DNA of 64,000 nucleotides from Cephalotus follicularis (Eukaryota; Streptophyta; Magnoliopsida; Oxalidales; Cephalotaceae), in contig BDDD01000891.1 in assembly GCA_001972305.1 (NCBI GenBank), positions 62,001-126,000 of the forward strand, written 5' to 3'. A program made the position numbers and the translations under genes. The notes below the pieces were generated by a model. That model saw nothing but the letters and a program-made list of their open reading frames with translations. It was not told the origin of the DNA and ran no database searches. Positions 23,677-34,028 of this stretch are shown one piece after another (within the stretch, counting starts at the first letter, position 1; the number at the start of each line of letters is the position of its first letter).

Positions 23677-25250
23677 GTGGTAGCTGATGCTCTGAGTAGG
23701 AAGAGTTCTGGGAGAGTGGCGGCTTTGGTTACTCAGTCGCATTTGATAGCAGATATGGAGCGATTGGATTTGAATCTATTTGTTCAAGGTTTAGATGGAT
23801 TTATGGCTGACATGTGTATGGAACCTACCCTTATATCTCGAATTAAGGCAGCTCAGAATGATGATGGTGAGCTTTGGGCCTTGGTTCAGAATGTTGAAAA
23901 GGGTAAATAGTCAGAGTTCCGTGTGGATGAGCATGGAGTGATCTGGTTGGGTAGTCGGTTGTGTGTTACGGTAGATATTTCTATCAGAGATGCTGTCTTG
24001 TATGAAGCGTATAACTCTCCGTTCTCTATACATCCGGGTTATACAAAAATGTATAAAAACTTAAAGGAGAATTTTTGGTGGAGCGGAATGAAGAGGGATG
24101 TAGCAGAATTTGTCGGGAAGTGTTTGGTCTGTCAACAGGTTAAGATCGAACACCAGTGAGCTAGTGGTTTGTTACAACCCTTAGAAGTTCCAGTATGGAA
24201 ATGGGAGAATATTGCAATGGATTTTGTTACAGTCTTGCCGATAACTTATAGAAGAAACGATGCTATTTGGGTTGTGGTGGATCGGTTGACCAAATCAGCT
24301 CACTTCTTGGCAATCCGAGAAGACTTTTCTGTGGACCGCTTGGCGGAGGTTTTCCAGCGTGAGATTGTGAGACTGCATGGGACTCCTGCATCTATTGTTT
24401 CGGATAGGGATCCCCGTTTCATGTCCCGATTTTGGAAGGGGTTTCAAAAAGCTTGGGGTACTAGGCTAAATTTCAGTACGGCTTTCCATCCACAGACAGA
24501 TGGGCAGACAGAGAGGACCATATAGACCTTAGAAGATATGTTGAGGTCATGTGTTTTGGAGTGGACTGGGAGCTAGGATGAATATCTGAGCCTTGTGGAG
24601 TTTGCCTACAGTAACAGTTGGCATGCTAGTATTCATATGGCTCCGTTTGAAGCTCTTTATGGGAGGAAATGTCGAGCTCCGATGTGCTGGGACGAAGTCT
24701 GAGAAAGAGTTATCGAGGGGCCAGAGTTAGTATGAATCACTACAGAGAAAGTTGCGATTGCAAGGGAGAGGTTGAAGACAGCTCAATCTCGATAGAAACG
24801 TTATGCAGACAAACATCGAAAGGATTTAGAGTTCAAAGTGGGTGAACATGTGTTCTTAAAAGTTTCACCTTGGAAAGGCATCCGACGGTTTGGACTGAAG
24901 GGAAAGTTAAGTCCTCGGTTTATAGGACCATTTGAAGTTCTGGAAAGGGTTGGCGTAGTTGCGTATCGATTAGCTTTGCCTCCGCAGTTATCTCATGTTC
25001 ATAATGTGTTCCATGTGTCTTTATTGAGGGGTTATCATCCCCTACACGTGGTCCACTATCCTTTGGATAGTATTCGGGAGGATTTATCTTATGATGAAGA
25101 GGCGTAAGCTATTTTGGATCGTCAGGAACGAGGTACGCGTAGCAAGACCGTTCCGTTTGTGAAGGTGTTATGGAGAAACCATCCCGAACGTGAGGCTACT
25201 TGGGAGATGGAGGAGCAAGTCGGGAACGATACCCTCGTTTATTCGTTTAG
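23677..25250 (+). pseudogene. Integrase and C-terminal tail of A
   Basis: HHCC zinc domain ('HPGYTKMYKNLKENFWW...CLVCQQ', about 24030-24140), catalytic core with 'MDFVTVLP', '[13 protein letters not shown]' and 'HPQTDGQTERT' (the D,D-35-E residues visible), then '[15 protein letters not shown]', '[15 protein letters not shown]' and 'VKVLWRNHPEREATWE'. In-frame stops at 23908, 24157, 24523, 24574, 24703, 24733, 24793 and 25105. No frameshift up to about 25200. Confidence 0.9.
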
Positions 25251-25289
25251 GGTATGTGTATGTTAAAATTTCGGGACGAAATCTTCTTT

Positions 25290-25315
25290 TTAGGGGGGGA
25301 AGGAGGGGGGGTGGA
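25290..25315 (+). other. Polypurine tract of A
   Basis: A purine run (taggggggaaggaggggg type) immediately before the 3' LTR start tgtaatacc. It primes plus-strand DNA synthesis in this family. Confidence 0.85.
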
Positions 25316-28069
25316 TGTAATACCCTGCTTACCTGTACGTATTTTTTTCTTACGGGTTTTATCTGTTTCGTTTATGTTTTGGGTATGTTTTATGTTTGGT
25401 TTATGTTTTAGGGCTGACTGATATCAGCCTTAATTTTGGGCTTGTTAGTATGGACTTTGTGCTTGGGTAAATTAGTTATATTACTATTATTATTATATAT
25501 TTCACAAATCAAATAATTTAAATACCTTTTTAAAATACCACATTTTATTTATTCTCTTTTTCTTTTCTTTTCTTTATTTTTCCTTTTCTCTTATTTCCTT
25601 TTATTTTCTCTCAACTCTCCCTCTCTCTCACGACATCTCTCTCTCCCGAATTATCTTCCTCCCTCATAACTTTCACACGGCAACAATCTCCTCCTTCCTT
25701 ATCAACATGATTTTGTCTCAATTGTTTCCTTATTCTTCCCTCAATTCCCTCTTCTTTCCTGTTTTGGTTTATTTGGCTATATATCCATGCCAAAGCAATC
25801 GAGTTAGCCATCTCCTTACCTTGTGGTTGCTGCCTCACCTATCATTGTGAGTGTGCTACTTTTTTGTGTCTCTGGCTTCAACAATGAGGTTTGTCTGTCC
25901 ATGGATTAATTGTAGGAATCATGCTTACATTATCTAGTATGGTGGGCAGGCTTTGAGTTCATTGTTTTCTTTCCTTTTTCCTTCGTTTTGAGCAGCTACT
26001 GTGACTTCTGATTTGGTGTTTCTCCAACTGGTTTTGCCATAATCAGGTTGGTTTCCTACGTTGTTATGTCATGGTGATTGGTTATATGTATTTGTTTATC
26101 GAAATTTTATGTTATAGGCTGCTAGATTTCCTTCGATTCCGTTGGGTTCCTGCCTTCTGTCAATCACTTTCTGAGTTGGTTAGCAAGCCTACTGTCATCG
26201 TATATGTGCTGTGTAATCTGGTATTAGGAATTGACAATGATAATTTGACAGAAAAATTGTTTGAAGTTAGTATACAATGGTTACTCACAACTCATTAATC
26301 ACTGTCAATGTATCTAATTCGAATTCAGTGTTGTAACATTGTTCTAGATGCCATACAAGGTTGTTTTGCATGATGGTAATCTTCTGGTATCGAAAAATCT
26401 AAGTTTAGGCAACTGGATTGCACAAAATCTCACAAAACTGCTGTTCTGTCACCCAGAGCAGTCGACTGCCCATATGAACAGTCGGCTGTCTAGTTTGAGT
26501 AGTCGACTGCATTGCTCAAACAGTCGACTGCCTTGTGTTGAGTAGTCGGCTGAACCCCTGATTCAGTTGACTGCTTGTATGTCCAGGATGAGTAGTCGAC
26601 TGGCCCTGTTGTGTAGTCGACTGCCACCCCTTGTTAGTCGACTGGATTCTTGAAACAGTCGGCTGGAATGTCCTGTAAACTTCTGTTTTCATCCGTTTAT
26701 TCTTCCGATGATCTGGGTCTATTCTAAACATCATTATGATTCTGTTTTATGTTCAAAATGAATTTTAGACCCTTATTTGAACATTGTTATGTTGTTTAGA
26801 TTATTGTACTACGTGAAGCAAATTAAATTCACCGGATATTCATAAGTTACTTTGTGATCGCATAAGGTACGGATTTTCGTTCCTTGATACACTCTCACTG
26901 ATTCGATTCTGTTTTGAGAATAAATACAGAGTCTTTGTTTTGGGTTATTATTCGGTTTTATGAATATGTTCCTTTTTGGTTTATGAACTCCGTTATATAT
27001 ATTTGGATTTTGAAAATAAAGTCACTTGATATTTTATGAGGTAAATATTTCTGACTTATGAAATCAGTTATGATGTGTCTACGAAATGTTATGCAATCAT
27101 CTCTTATTGTGAAATTAAATGAGTTGATTTTTCCGATTATGAAAGCATGTCTTTATATCGTTTGAGAACGATTTATGTTTATGTTTGGGAAATCTTTCTA
27201 TGTATTTTAAAAATGATTCGATGAAATCATCGTTTTTGAAATGGTGAAATACTGAGCTTTTTATAACCACCTATGGGGGTACCATAGGCATGCTGTGGGC
27301 CTGGCACGGGGGCATGACACTTTCCGTAACGGTGTGATTAGTTTACGGTGTCTCTCTGGGATATCCTTTGATAGGATTTGGGATAGAGGCGTATGGATCG
27401 ATCCTAGTTATATGTTATTGGGATATGTTTTGCGATATGGGAATTGCATGTGTAGTGTCGTACACTGCTATTCCATTTGGATATGTGGGTGTTGCGAACC
27501 CCTTGCTACTATGTGTTATGGGTTTTTGGTGCTCAGTTATGGATCCTATGTTTTTGAAAGGTAGACATTATCGTTTCAGGTTATGAACTTGTTTTATATG
27601 TTTTGCCGTGGGCATTTACAAAGTATGTTTTACATTATTTTATTGCTGAAGATTTTTGCTTTAAGATACTTTTGAAATCTTCTTGCTTTAAAATATCGTT
27701 TACTGTTTTATATTCTATATCCGTACTGAAGTTTCCTCAGCCGTGTTTTTGTTTCCATGCGGCAGGTTATCAGGAGTAAAGGGGAAATGTGTAATGAGAG
27801 TGACTCCCATATGTCTAAGGATCAACTAGTAGCTGATTCCTTTATGTTTATGTGGTCATAGTGGAACCATTTAATAAATAATATGTTCGTTTTGATTTAT
27901 GACTTTTGAGATCATGTATAAGTTTCGGTTATGATCAGTTTTAGTATGTTATTGGTTATGCTTTAAAACTTCACGTTTTTAATAAACATGAACGTTTTTA
28001 ATATGATATGTTATGTTAAGTTTTAGTTATATGCACCTGTGGTGACTCCCACAGATCGGGGGTGTTACA
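25316..28069 (+). repeat. 3' LTR of A
   Basis: 2754 bp, tgtaatacc...ggtgttaca. It contains a CT-rich tract (25550-25660), the agtcgactg array (26458-26665), and the 'ctatgggggtaccatagg' and 'gcacgggggcatgacact' blocks near 27270-27320 also found in A3. Short open frames inside (for example 26071-26298, 27295-27564) are LTR noise. Confidence 0.9.
26458..26665 (+). repeat. Array of agtcgactg palindromic units
   Basis: About nine units with the core GTCGAC (or GTCGGC, GTTGAC) in the frame cagtcgactg or gagtagtcgactg, spaced about 17-35 bp with unrelated spacers. It is absent from the 5' LTR because of the deletion there. Confidence 0.85.
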
Positions 28070-28078
28070 CCACAGGTG

Positions 28079-30028
28079 TCTGATGTTCAGCCTTCACTCA
28101 CTGATAGGTCAAACATCTTGCTACGTATTCAACAATCTTTCTTTTTATGCCACTCCACCAGTAGTCTCTTTTCAGGTCGTGCCACATCTTGGAACTTCCC
28201 GGGTGAACACTGTATTTTGACTTGTGAGCTTGTTGCAGTAGCTCATTCCTGATGCTCTCGTCATTCGGGACACATATCCTTCCTCGGAACCTCAAGATGC
28301 CATCAGTATGAATGGAGAACTCAGAATCAGTGTCTAGGTTCTCACGAATACTCCATAACTCAGAATCACTATACTGAGCAGTTAGAATACACTCCAGAAG
28401 TTCCAGTTGTGCTCTCAGACTTGCCACTATAACTCCACGGGAAACCATGAACGGATTCCATCTCGGAAATTCCTCCAATAGCTTCCACTGTGAAACCATT
28501 GCTTCAACAATCATAACCTTGTGACTCAGCGCATCCACCACTACATTCGCCTTTCCTGAGTGGTATTGAATGTTGCAGTTGTAATCATTAAAGAATTCCA
28601 CCCATCGCCTTTGTCTCATGTTGAGCTCCTTCTGGGAAAACAATACTTTAAACTTTTGTGGTCAGTGAAGATCTCAAAATGAGTACCATAGAGGTAGTGC
28701 CTCCATTTCTGCAAAGCAAACACTATGGCTGCCAACTCAAGATCGTGTACGGGATAATTTTCCTCGCATGGCTTTAACTTCCTTGATGTGTATGCCATCA
28801 CCCTACCATGTTGCATAAGAACGCATCCCAATCCCTTCCCAGAGGAATCAGTATAGACAGTAAAACCCTCATTGCCTTCCGGTAACGCTAACAATAGGGC
28901 CGAAATAAACCGACTCTTCAACTCTTGGAAACTTGCCTCACAAGCATCATCCCACACAAAACTTGACTTCTTCTGAGTCAACTGTGTCAAACGTGCAGCA
29001 AGCTTTGAAAACCCTTTGATGAACCTTCGGTAGTAACTAGCCAATCCAAAGAAACTATGTACCTCAGTAGCGTTTCTCGGTTGGGACCAATCAAAAATAC
29101 TCTCTATCTTTCAAGGATCCACCGACAATCCTTCACTCGACACTATGTGACCTAAGAAAGTCACATGATCCAGCCAAAACTCGCACTTACTGAATTTGGC
29201 GTATAGTTGTTCCTTCCGTAGTGTCTGCAATACAATCGTCAAGTGCTGCATGTGTTCCTCAATGCTCTTCGAATAAATCAGGATGTCGTCTAGGAATTTA
29301 AGGACGAATTGGTCAAGATAGGGCTGGAACACTTTGTTCATCAAACACATAAAGGCTGCAGGAGCATTTGTCAAACCAAACAGCAGTATCAGAAATTCAT
29401 AATGCCCATATCTGGTTCGAAATGCAGTCTTTTCCACATCACCTTCTCTGATCCTCAACTGATGATAACCTGTTCTCAGGTCAAGTTTGGAGAATACAGT
29501 TGAGCCTTGCAATTGGTCGAACAACTCCTCAATATGTGGCAGAGGATAGTTGTTCTTCACAGTCACCTAATTTACCAGCCTGTAATCGATGCATAATGGC
29601 ATTGATCCATCCTTCTTTTTCACAAACAGAACCGGTGCTCCCCAGGGTGATACACTCGGTCTGATAAAGCCCTTATCTAGGTAATCTTGTAATTGAATCT
29701 TCAACACCTTCAGTTCGGCAGGAGCCATTCAGTACAGAGCTTTAGATATAGGAGCGGTTCCAGGCAATAGTTCGATGCTGAACTCTATATCTCTCTCTGA
29801 TGGCAACGAAGTGAGTTCATCTAGAAATACATCAGGAAATTCACATACAATAGGCACTTGTTCAATACTAGGCGTACCTTTCGTATGATCAATCACATAC
29901 GCCAAATAGCCTTTGCATCCTCGCTTGAGATACTTATGTGCTCGAGTATATGAAATGATCGGAGCAGAAACATTCTTCTCCCCGATAAACTTGCACTCAG
30001 TCCCATCTTGAAGGTAAAAAGTCATCAT
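28079..30028 (-). pseudogene. RT, RNase H and integrase N-terminus of C
   Basis: From high to low coordinate: the protease-RT linker with 'FPDVFLDELTSLP', then RT (29566-29111) with '[13 protein letters not shown]', '[19 protein letters not shown]' and the catalytic '[10 protein letters not shown]'. RNase H (29044-28616) has '[18 protein letters not shown]' and 'FTDHKSLKY'. The integrase zinc-binding part (28643-28098) has 'HPGSSKMWHDLKRDYWW' and 'CLTYQ', where the usual second Cys-containing CLTCQ is changed. Stops near 29730, 29570, 29110 and 28095 and a frameshift near 28620 kill it. Confidence 0.85.
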
Positions 30029-30067
30029 CTTGTTATAGCAATCACCACAAGCATGATGAGTGTATAG

Positions 30068-30550
30068 TCAGTCCATCCCCAAGATTACATCAAAATCCCG
30101 GATAGGTAACACTATCAAGTCAGCAGATAACTGAATCCCAGCTACCGTGATTTCACAATCTTTCATAACAGTGTCGGATAGAAGACAAGTACCCGCAGGA
30201 GTACTCACCTCCAATACATAAGGTAATCTAGAGGTACTACCATGCAAATTGCGAGCAAATTCAGATGCAATGAATGAATGTGTCGCACCGGGGTCAATCA
30301 GCACATGAGCTAGTATGCCAGATATATAAATAGTACCTCCCACAATAGTAGTAGATTCTGGCACATCATCTTTAGATAAGGTGTAGACCCTACCTTTCAC
30401 AATCCCTTTCCCGGTATCCTTCTGCACGTGAGCAGCCGCAACACTACCACTTGCACCAGCACTTCCTTGTTGGCCGCATGCTTGATCCCTCATCATAGGA
30501 CAACTGTTCAGCATATGTTCTTGTGAACCACATCTCAGGAATTTCCCCAT
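30068..30550 (-). pseudogene. Zinc knuckle end and protease of C
   Basis: Starts within the second zinc knuckle ('LRCGSQEHMLNSCP'). The aspartic protease region reads 'HVLIDPGATHSF', with Pro where Ser or Thr of the D-S/T-G triad is expected, and ends 'DFDVILGMD' followed by a stop. The protease would release Gag and Pol proteins; this copy is probably inactive. Confidence 0.75.
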
Positions 30551-30643
30551 CTTTTTCTAGCATTCAGTTTCATCATGGTTCTGACGACCACATAAACTAC
30601 ATCCACCCGCATTTTGTTGACTGCTTCGGCTAGGTGTCCTTGA

Positions 30644-31565
30644 TCATGAGTTTCTACGTCGAGAACCTCCGTGACCTTTGTTGTCAGACTTTGTTGACTT
30701 AGCAGGATTATTACTCCCTTGCCCATGTGACTGTGCGTCCCTAGATTGATTAGTATGAGACCGCTCTGCTCTCCTTTCATTCGCATCTGCTTCCAGAATC
30801 ATCACCCTCTCAACTACATAAACAAAAGAGGTTAGCTGCAGTATCAACAGTTTTGATCTGATGTCAGGTCGAAGGCCTTTTAGAAACCTTCGGATCATCC
30901 ACGATTCAGCCTCCACAAGATAAGGTGTATGTCTTGCCAGCTCAACAAATCTAGTCTAGTACTGAGCTACCGTCATGTCTCCTTGACGTAACTCCATCAA
31001 TTCGGTCTCCCTCCGGTCGTGCTCTATCTGTGGCACCTAAGTTCCAAGGAACTTAGATTGAAATCTGTCCCAAGTTCTGTCAAGTCCATGAGATTCCCAT
31101 TTTTCTTGAGTCCTTTCCCACCAATAAGTAGCCTCGCCCCATAAGCGGTATACAGCAAAGTTGAGTTTCTGCTCATCAGTACATTCCAGGGCAGCAAATA
31201 TTTTCTCCAAGTCCCTAATCCACTGCTCGGCCACAGTAGCATTCAGCTCACCATTGAATGTCGGAGGATTCTGTCTCATGAACCACTCTAGATCTCGGCC
31301 AAATCCACCGGTATGACAAGCTTTAGGAGCCTGATGATAGGCCTGGTTAGCCTCGTACATTTTCCAAATCTGTTCTATGTTCGTCGCATTAGCTTGCATC
31401 TGTTGTTGAAAGAGGTCAGCCATGCGGTCAAAGTTACTCCTCTGGTCTTATACTGGGGGAACATTCACTCCTTCATTCGCTGGCAGATTATGTTCGTGCA
31501 CTAGCGGTGCATTGACTCCTTCGTCGACTCTACGCCTTCCTTTTCTTCCTCTTCATAGGTCCATT
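30644..31565 (-). pseudogene. gag of C
   Basis: The readable part starts at 31423 (MADLFQQQMQ); an upstream ATG near 31558 is followed by a stop and frameshift. The capsid region has 'FMRQNPPTFNGELN', 'WIRDLEKIFAALEC' and 'VYRLWGEATYWW'. Stops occur near 31035 and 30950. The part 30916-30644 has 'RFLKGLRPDIRSKL' and a basic, Ser-rich linker; the first zinc knuckle follows near 30590. It is the closest relative in the window of the intact gag in F, together with that of B'. Confidence 0.8.
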
Positions 31566-31652
31566 CGGTTTCCTAAATGGAATGACATAATCATTAGGAA
31601 ACAATTCACTTAATTTCCGAGAAACTTATCCCAGCTAGCATATATGGAATAT

Positions 31653-31664
31653 GCTCTGATACCA
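31653..31664 (-). other. Primer-binding site of C
   Basis: The complement is TGGTATCAGAGC, four bases after the LTR end (GTGTGACA): an exact initiator tRNA-Met type PBS. Confidence 0.9.
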
Positions 31665-31668
31665 CACT

Positions 31669-33841
31669 GTCACACCCCGTTATTCCATTACATTTAGACA
31701 ACATGCAGTGATATCAGGAATAAGTCAGTAATCCAACATTTCGTTCAACATTTCATAACTAAGAGGAAGCATTCATATCTGGATTATAAATCAAGTCATC
31801 CGCACGGAGCCCATACCACGTGCTCGTACAATCCAAAAATTATCCTTTTACATAAGGAAAGTAAAACAACAACACAGAGTGTGAACCGTTCAATACAAAT
31901 ACAGTACATCATAAGAATAACAACCTCAAGTAGATAAAAACTCTCCAAGCTTCAGCAACACTTCCCGTACGTCTTCGCTTAATCTGAAATTGTAGGGGGT
32001 TAGCCGTTGTCCTCACTTAGCTAACTAGGAATAATGCATGTTAAGGAATATATAAATGCAACATGTATGACATTTCATATTGAAAATAACATAATTAAGT
32101 ATTCCAATATATAAGCAATCATGCCAAGTGGCCATAGAAAATACAATTCAAGAATACCGCACAAGGGTACAATCAATCAGTACAGTGGTTTGGGTGTCAC
32201 ATGTCGCTAACTCCTAGGACCAACTGTGCACCACCTATCTATCACCCCTCACTCCGGAGATGATAGATCAGGTCAATTACTACCGGCATTAGCGGGCTTT
32301 TAACAATCAAGATCTTCATTGCAGGTAGTTTGGGTGGATACTCTAGCCAAGTCCTGGCACATAGGACCACCTCCGTAGCCAGTGATGTCTCCTATCACTC
32401 GACTAACGACAATAGCATAGACAAACAATTCAATCAATTCAGTAGTAATATTACATAAGTTTAAAATGTAATATATGGTTGATTTCTATTCAAACATTTA
32501 ACAATTCGGTAATCGTACATCTCCTAGGAGGAAAATGATATTCAGTACAGTAACAGTACCTCTCTTTGGAGGGAAAACAGTAATCATTTGACATTATACA
32601 TTTCCATTTTGAAAACCGTAAGGAACTCATATTTGAGCTTAAAGCACTAGTTGGTTCAATCATTTGAAAATAAGGGATAGTAGCATTAATGAACACCCTA
32701 AACAGTATATACTAATTATAACAGTAGCATATACAGCAAAACAGTAAGCACAGTAGCAGTCCAATGGTTCAATAAGGTCATTGTATACCCTAGTCATTCT
32801 TGTAAAATTCTCACAAGGAGTATATACATTGTTTAAATTCTGAAATGTAATTGTATAAGGCCGAGATTGACTATTACAGTCATCACATATGGAGGCCAGG
32901 CTAATTACATTCAATTTAAGGCCTAACAGAACCTTATATCAGAATTTTATCCCAGGACAGTCGGTTGTTTCCAAGAACAGTCGGCATTTTGGTTGAGTAG
33001 TCGACTGTTTGTTGTTAACAGTCGACTGGTTCGTTTGAGTAGTCGACTGTCATGAAGAACAGTCGACTGCTTTGCCCAAAATGAGCAGGCAGTAGCAGGG
33101 TATGCATTTCAATGTCCAAATACTAACCCTATCAACACATGCAATCAAACAGAAAGTTAACCATACATGACATGCATATTATATCTTCAAAAACATGTCA
33201 TTACCCCTACCTTAAACGCTATCCCGGAATCAGTTTGGATTGATTTCTCTCTTTAAAGTCAAAAGCTCTTTCACCAACTTAACCTTCCAATCTCAACGGA
33301 ATTGATCTATACAATGCATTTTCGAAGGTTCAGTCATTTAATCAGTAAGTTAACTAATTATCCAGATACAACTACTACTCCAACAGTAGCTCATCAATAA
33401 TTCATTAAGCCTCCATTTTTACATTAACAACATCTCTCCACTAATCAACTCCAATTTCAGCAATTACTATGTTTGCATGTTACAGAAGGTATGTATAGAT
33501 GGTGATCAGTATACCTATATCTATCGACAACCATAACAGCATCTATGATTCGAATTAGAGGCTTGCAATTTCAACTCTTCTTTGAACCATTTACCAATTC
33601 TATTTCAATTCAACTTATTAACACTTATTCATGTTAACAGAAGATATGGATATCTAATCCTAGTCTGTTTTCCTAGCTATTAACCATAACAACATTAAGG
33701 GATTCGGATTAGTGACTTACCAGGAGAATCAAAGCTTCAAAGTCTCCTTGAACACTCTAATCCTCAACATGCAAGCTCCAACACTTCTCCAGCAAGCTCT
33801 CCTCTATCCTCAGTGTTTTCTAACTCTCAAAACACTCAGGC
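31669..33841 (-). repeat. Upstream LTR of C, interrupted at 33842
   Basis: It ends (minus strand) GGGGTGTGACA next to the PBS. An array of AGTCGACT-type units is at 32957-33072. The part 33308-33841 is nearly identical to 16855-17391. The LTR is cut where D begins; the remainder, expected to resemble 17392-17887, was not found to the right of D. Confidence 0.75.
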
Positions 33842-33994
33842 TGTCACGCCCCGAATCGTGGGATGGGCCCCACGATTCGACACGTGGCAATCCGTACAAT
33901 CATCATAAAAATTAGCATAAAATTTAAAACTTAATAAAATGAGTAATTCAATATCCGTTATTTATTGTGTGGATTACAGACCCAGTTCAAATCA
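33842..33994 (-). repeat. Short, probably deleted, LTR of D
   Basis: About 153 bp between the outer end (GGGGCGTGACA on the minus strand) and the purine-rich CTAAGGAGGATA. The outer 60 bp resemble the outer end of the B' LTR near 58557 (cccacgat-ccgacgcgtg against cccacgattcgacacgtg). An 11-bp perfect inverted repeat (33852-33862 / 33869-33879) with a 6-base loop lies near the end. B-type LTRs are about 3 kb, so this one has probably lost most of its interior. Confidence 0.55.
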
Positions 33995-34028
33995 TATCCT
34001 CCTTAGAGAAATCTCGTCCCGAGATTTC

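Larger units (their letters stand above)
19027..28069 (+). mobile_element. Element A: full-length Ty3 Del/Tekay-like retrotransposon
   Basis: A complete structure: 5' LTR (19027-20516), PBS, gag, protease, RT, RNase H, integrase with Tekay-type tail, PPT, 3' LTR (25316-28069), flanked by a 5-bp target duplication in the integrase of C. The pol region keeps one reading frame from 21733 to about 25250 but carries about a dozen stop codons. It is more closely related to E (protease and RT nearly alignable residue by residue) than to C, D or B'. The 5' LTR has an internal deletion of about 1.26 kb. Confidence 0.9.
16314..33841 (-). mobile_element. Element C: Ty3 Del/Tekay-like retrotransposon, interrupted by A and D
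   Basis: On the minus strand: upstream LTR (31669-33841, cut by D), PBS, gag, protease, RT, RNase H, integrase, PPT, downstream LTR (16314-17887). Element A (19027-28069) lies between the integrase zinc-binding part and its catalytic core, with flanks ccgca (19022-19026) and ccaca (28070-28074), an almost perfect 5-bp target duplication; the integrase reading frame is continuous across the gap. The two LTRs match only over about 530 bp. All coding parts carry stops or frameshifts. Confidence 0.75.

Noticed and set aside
26458-26665. CRISPR-like array (short repeats with unique spacers)
   Set aside because: Repeats are only 6-12 bp and irregularly spaced, inside a plant LTR; no CRISPR context.
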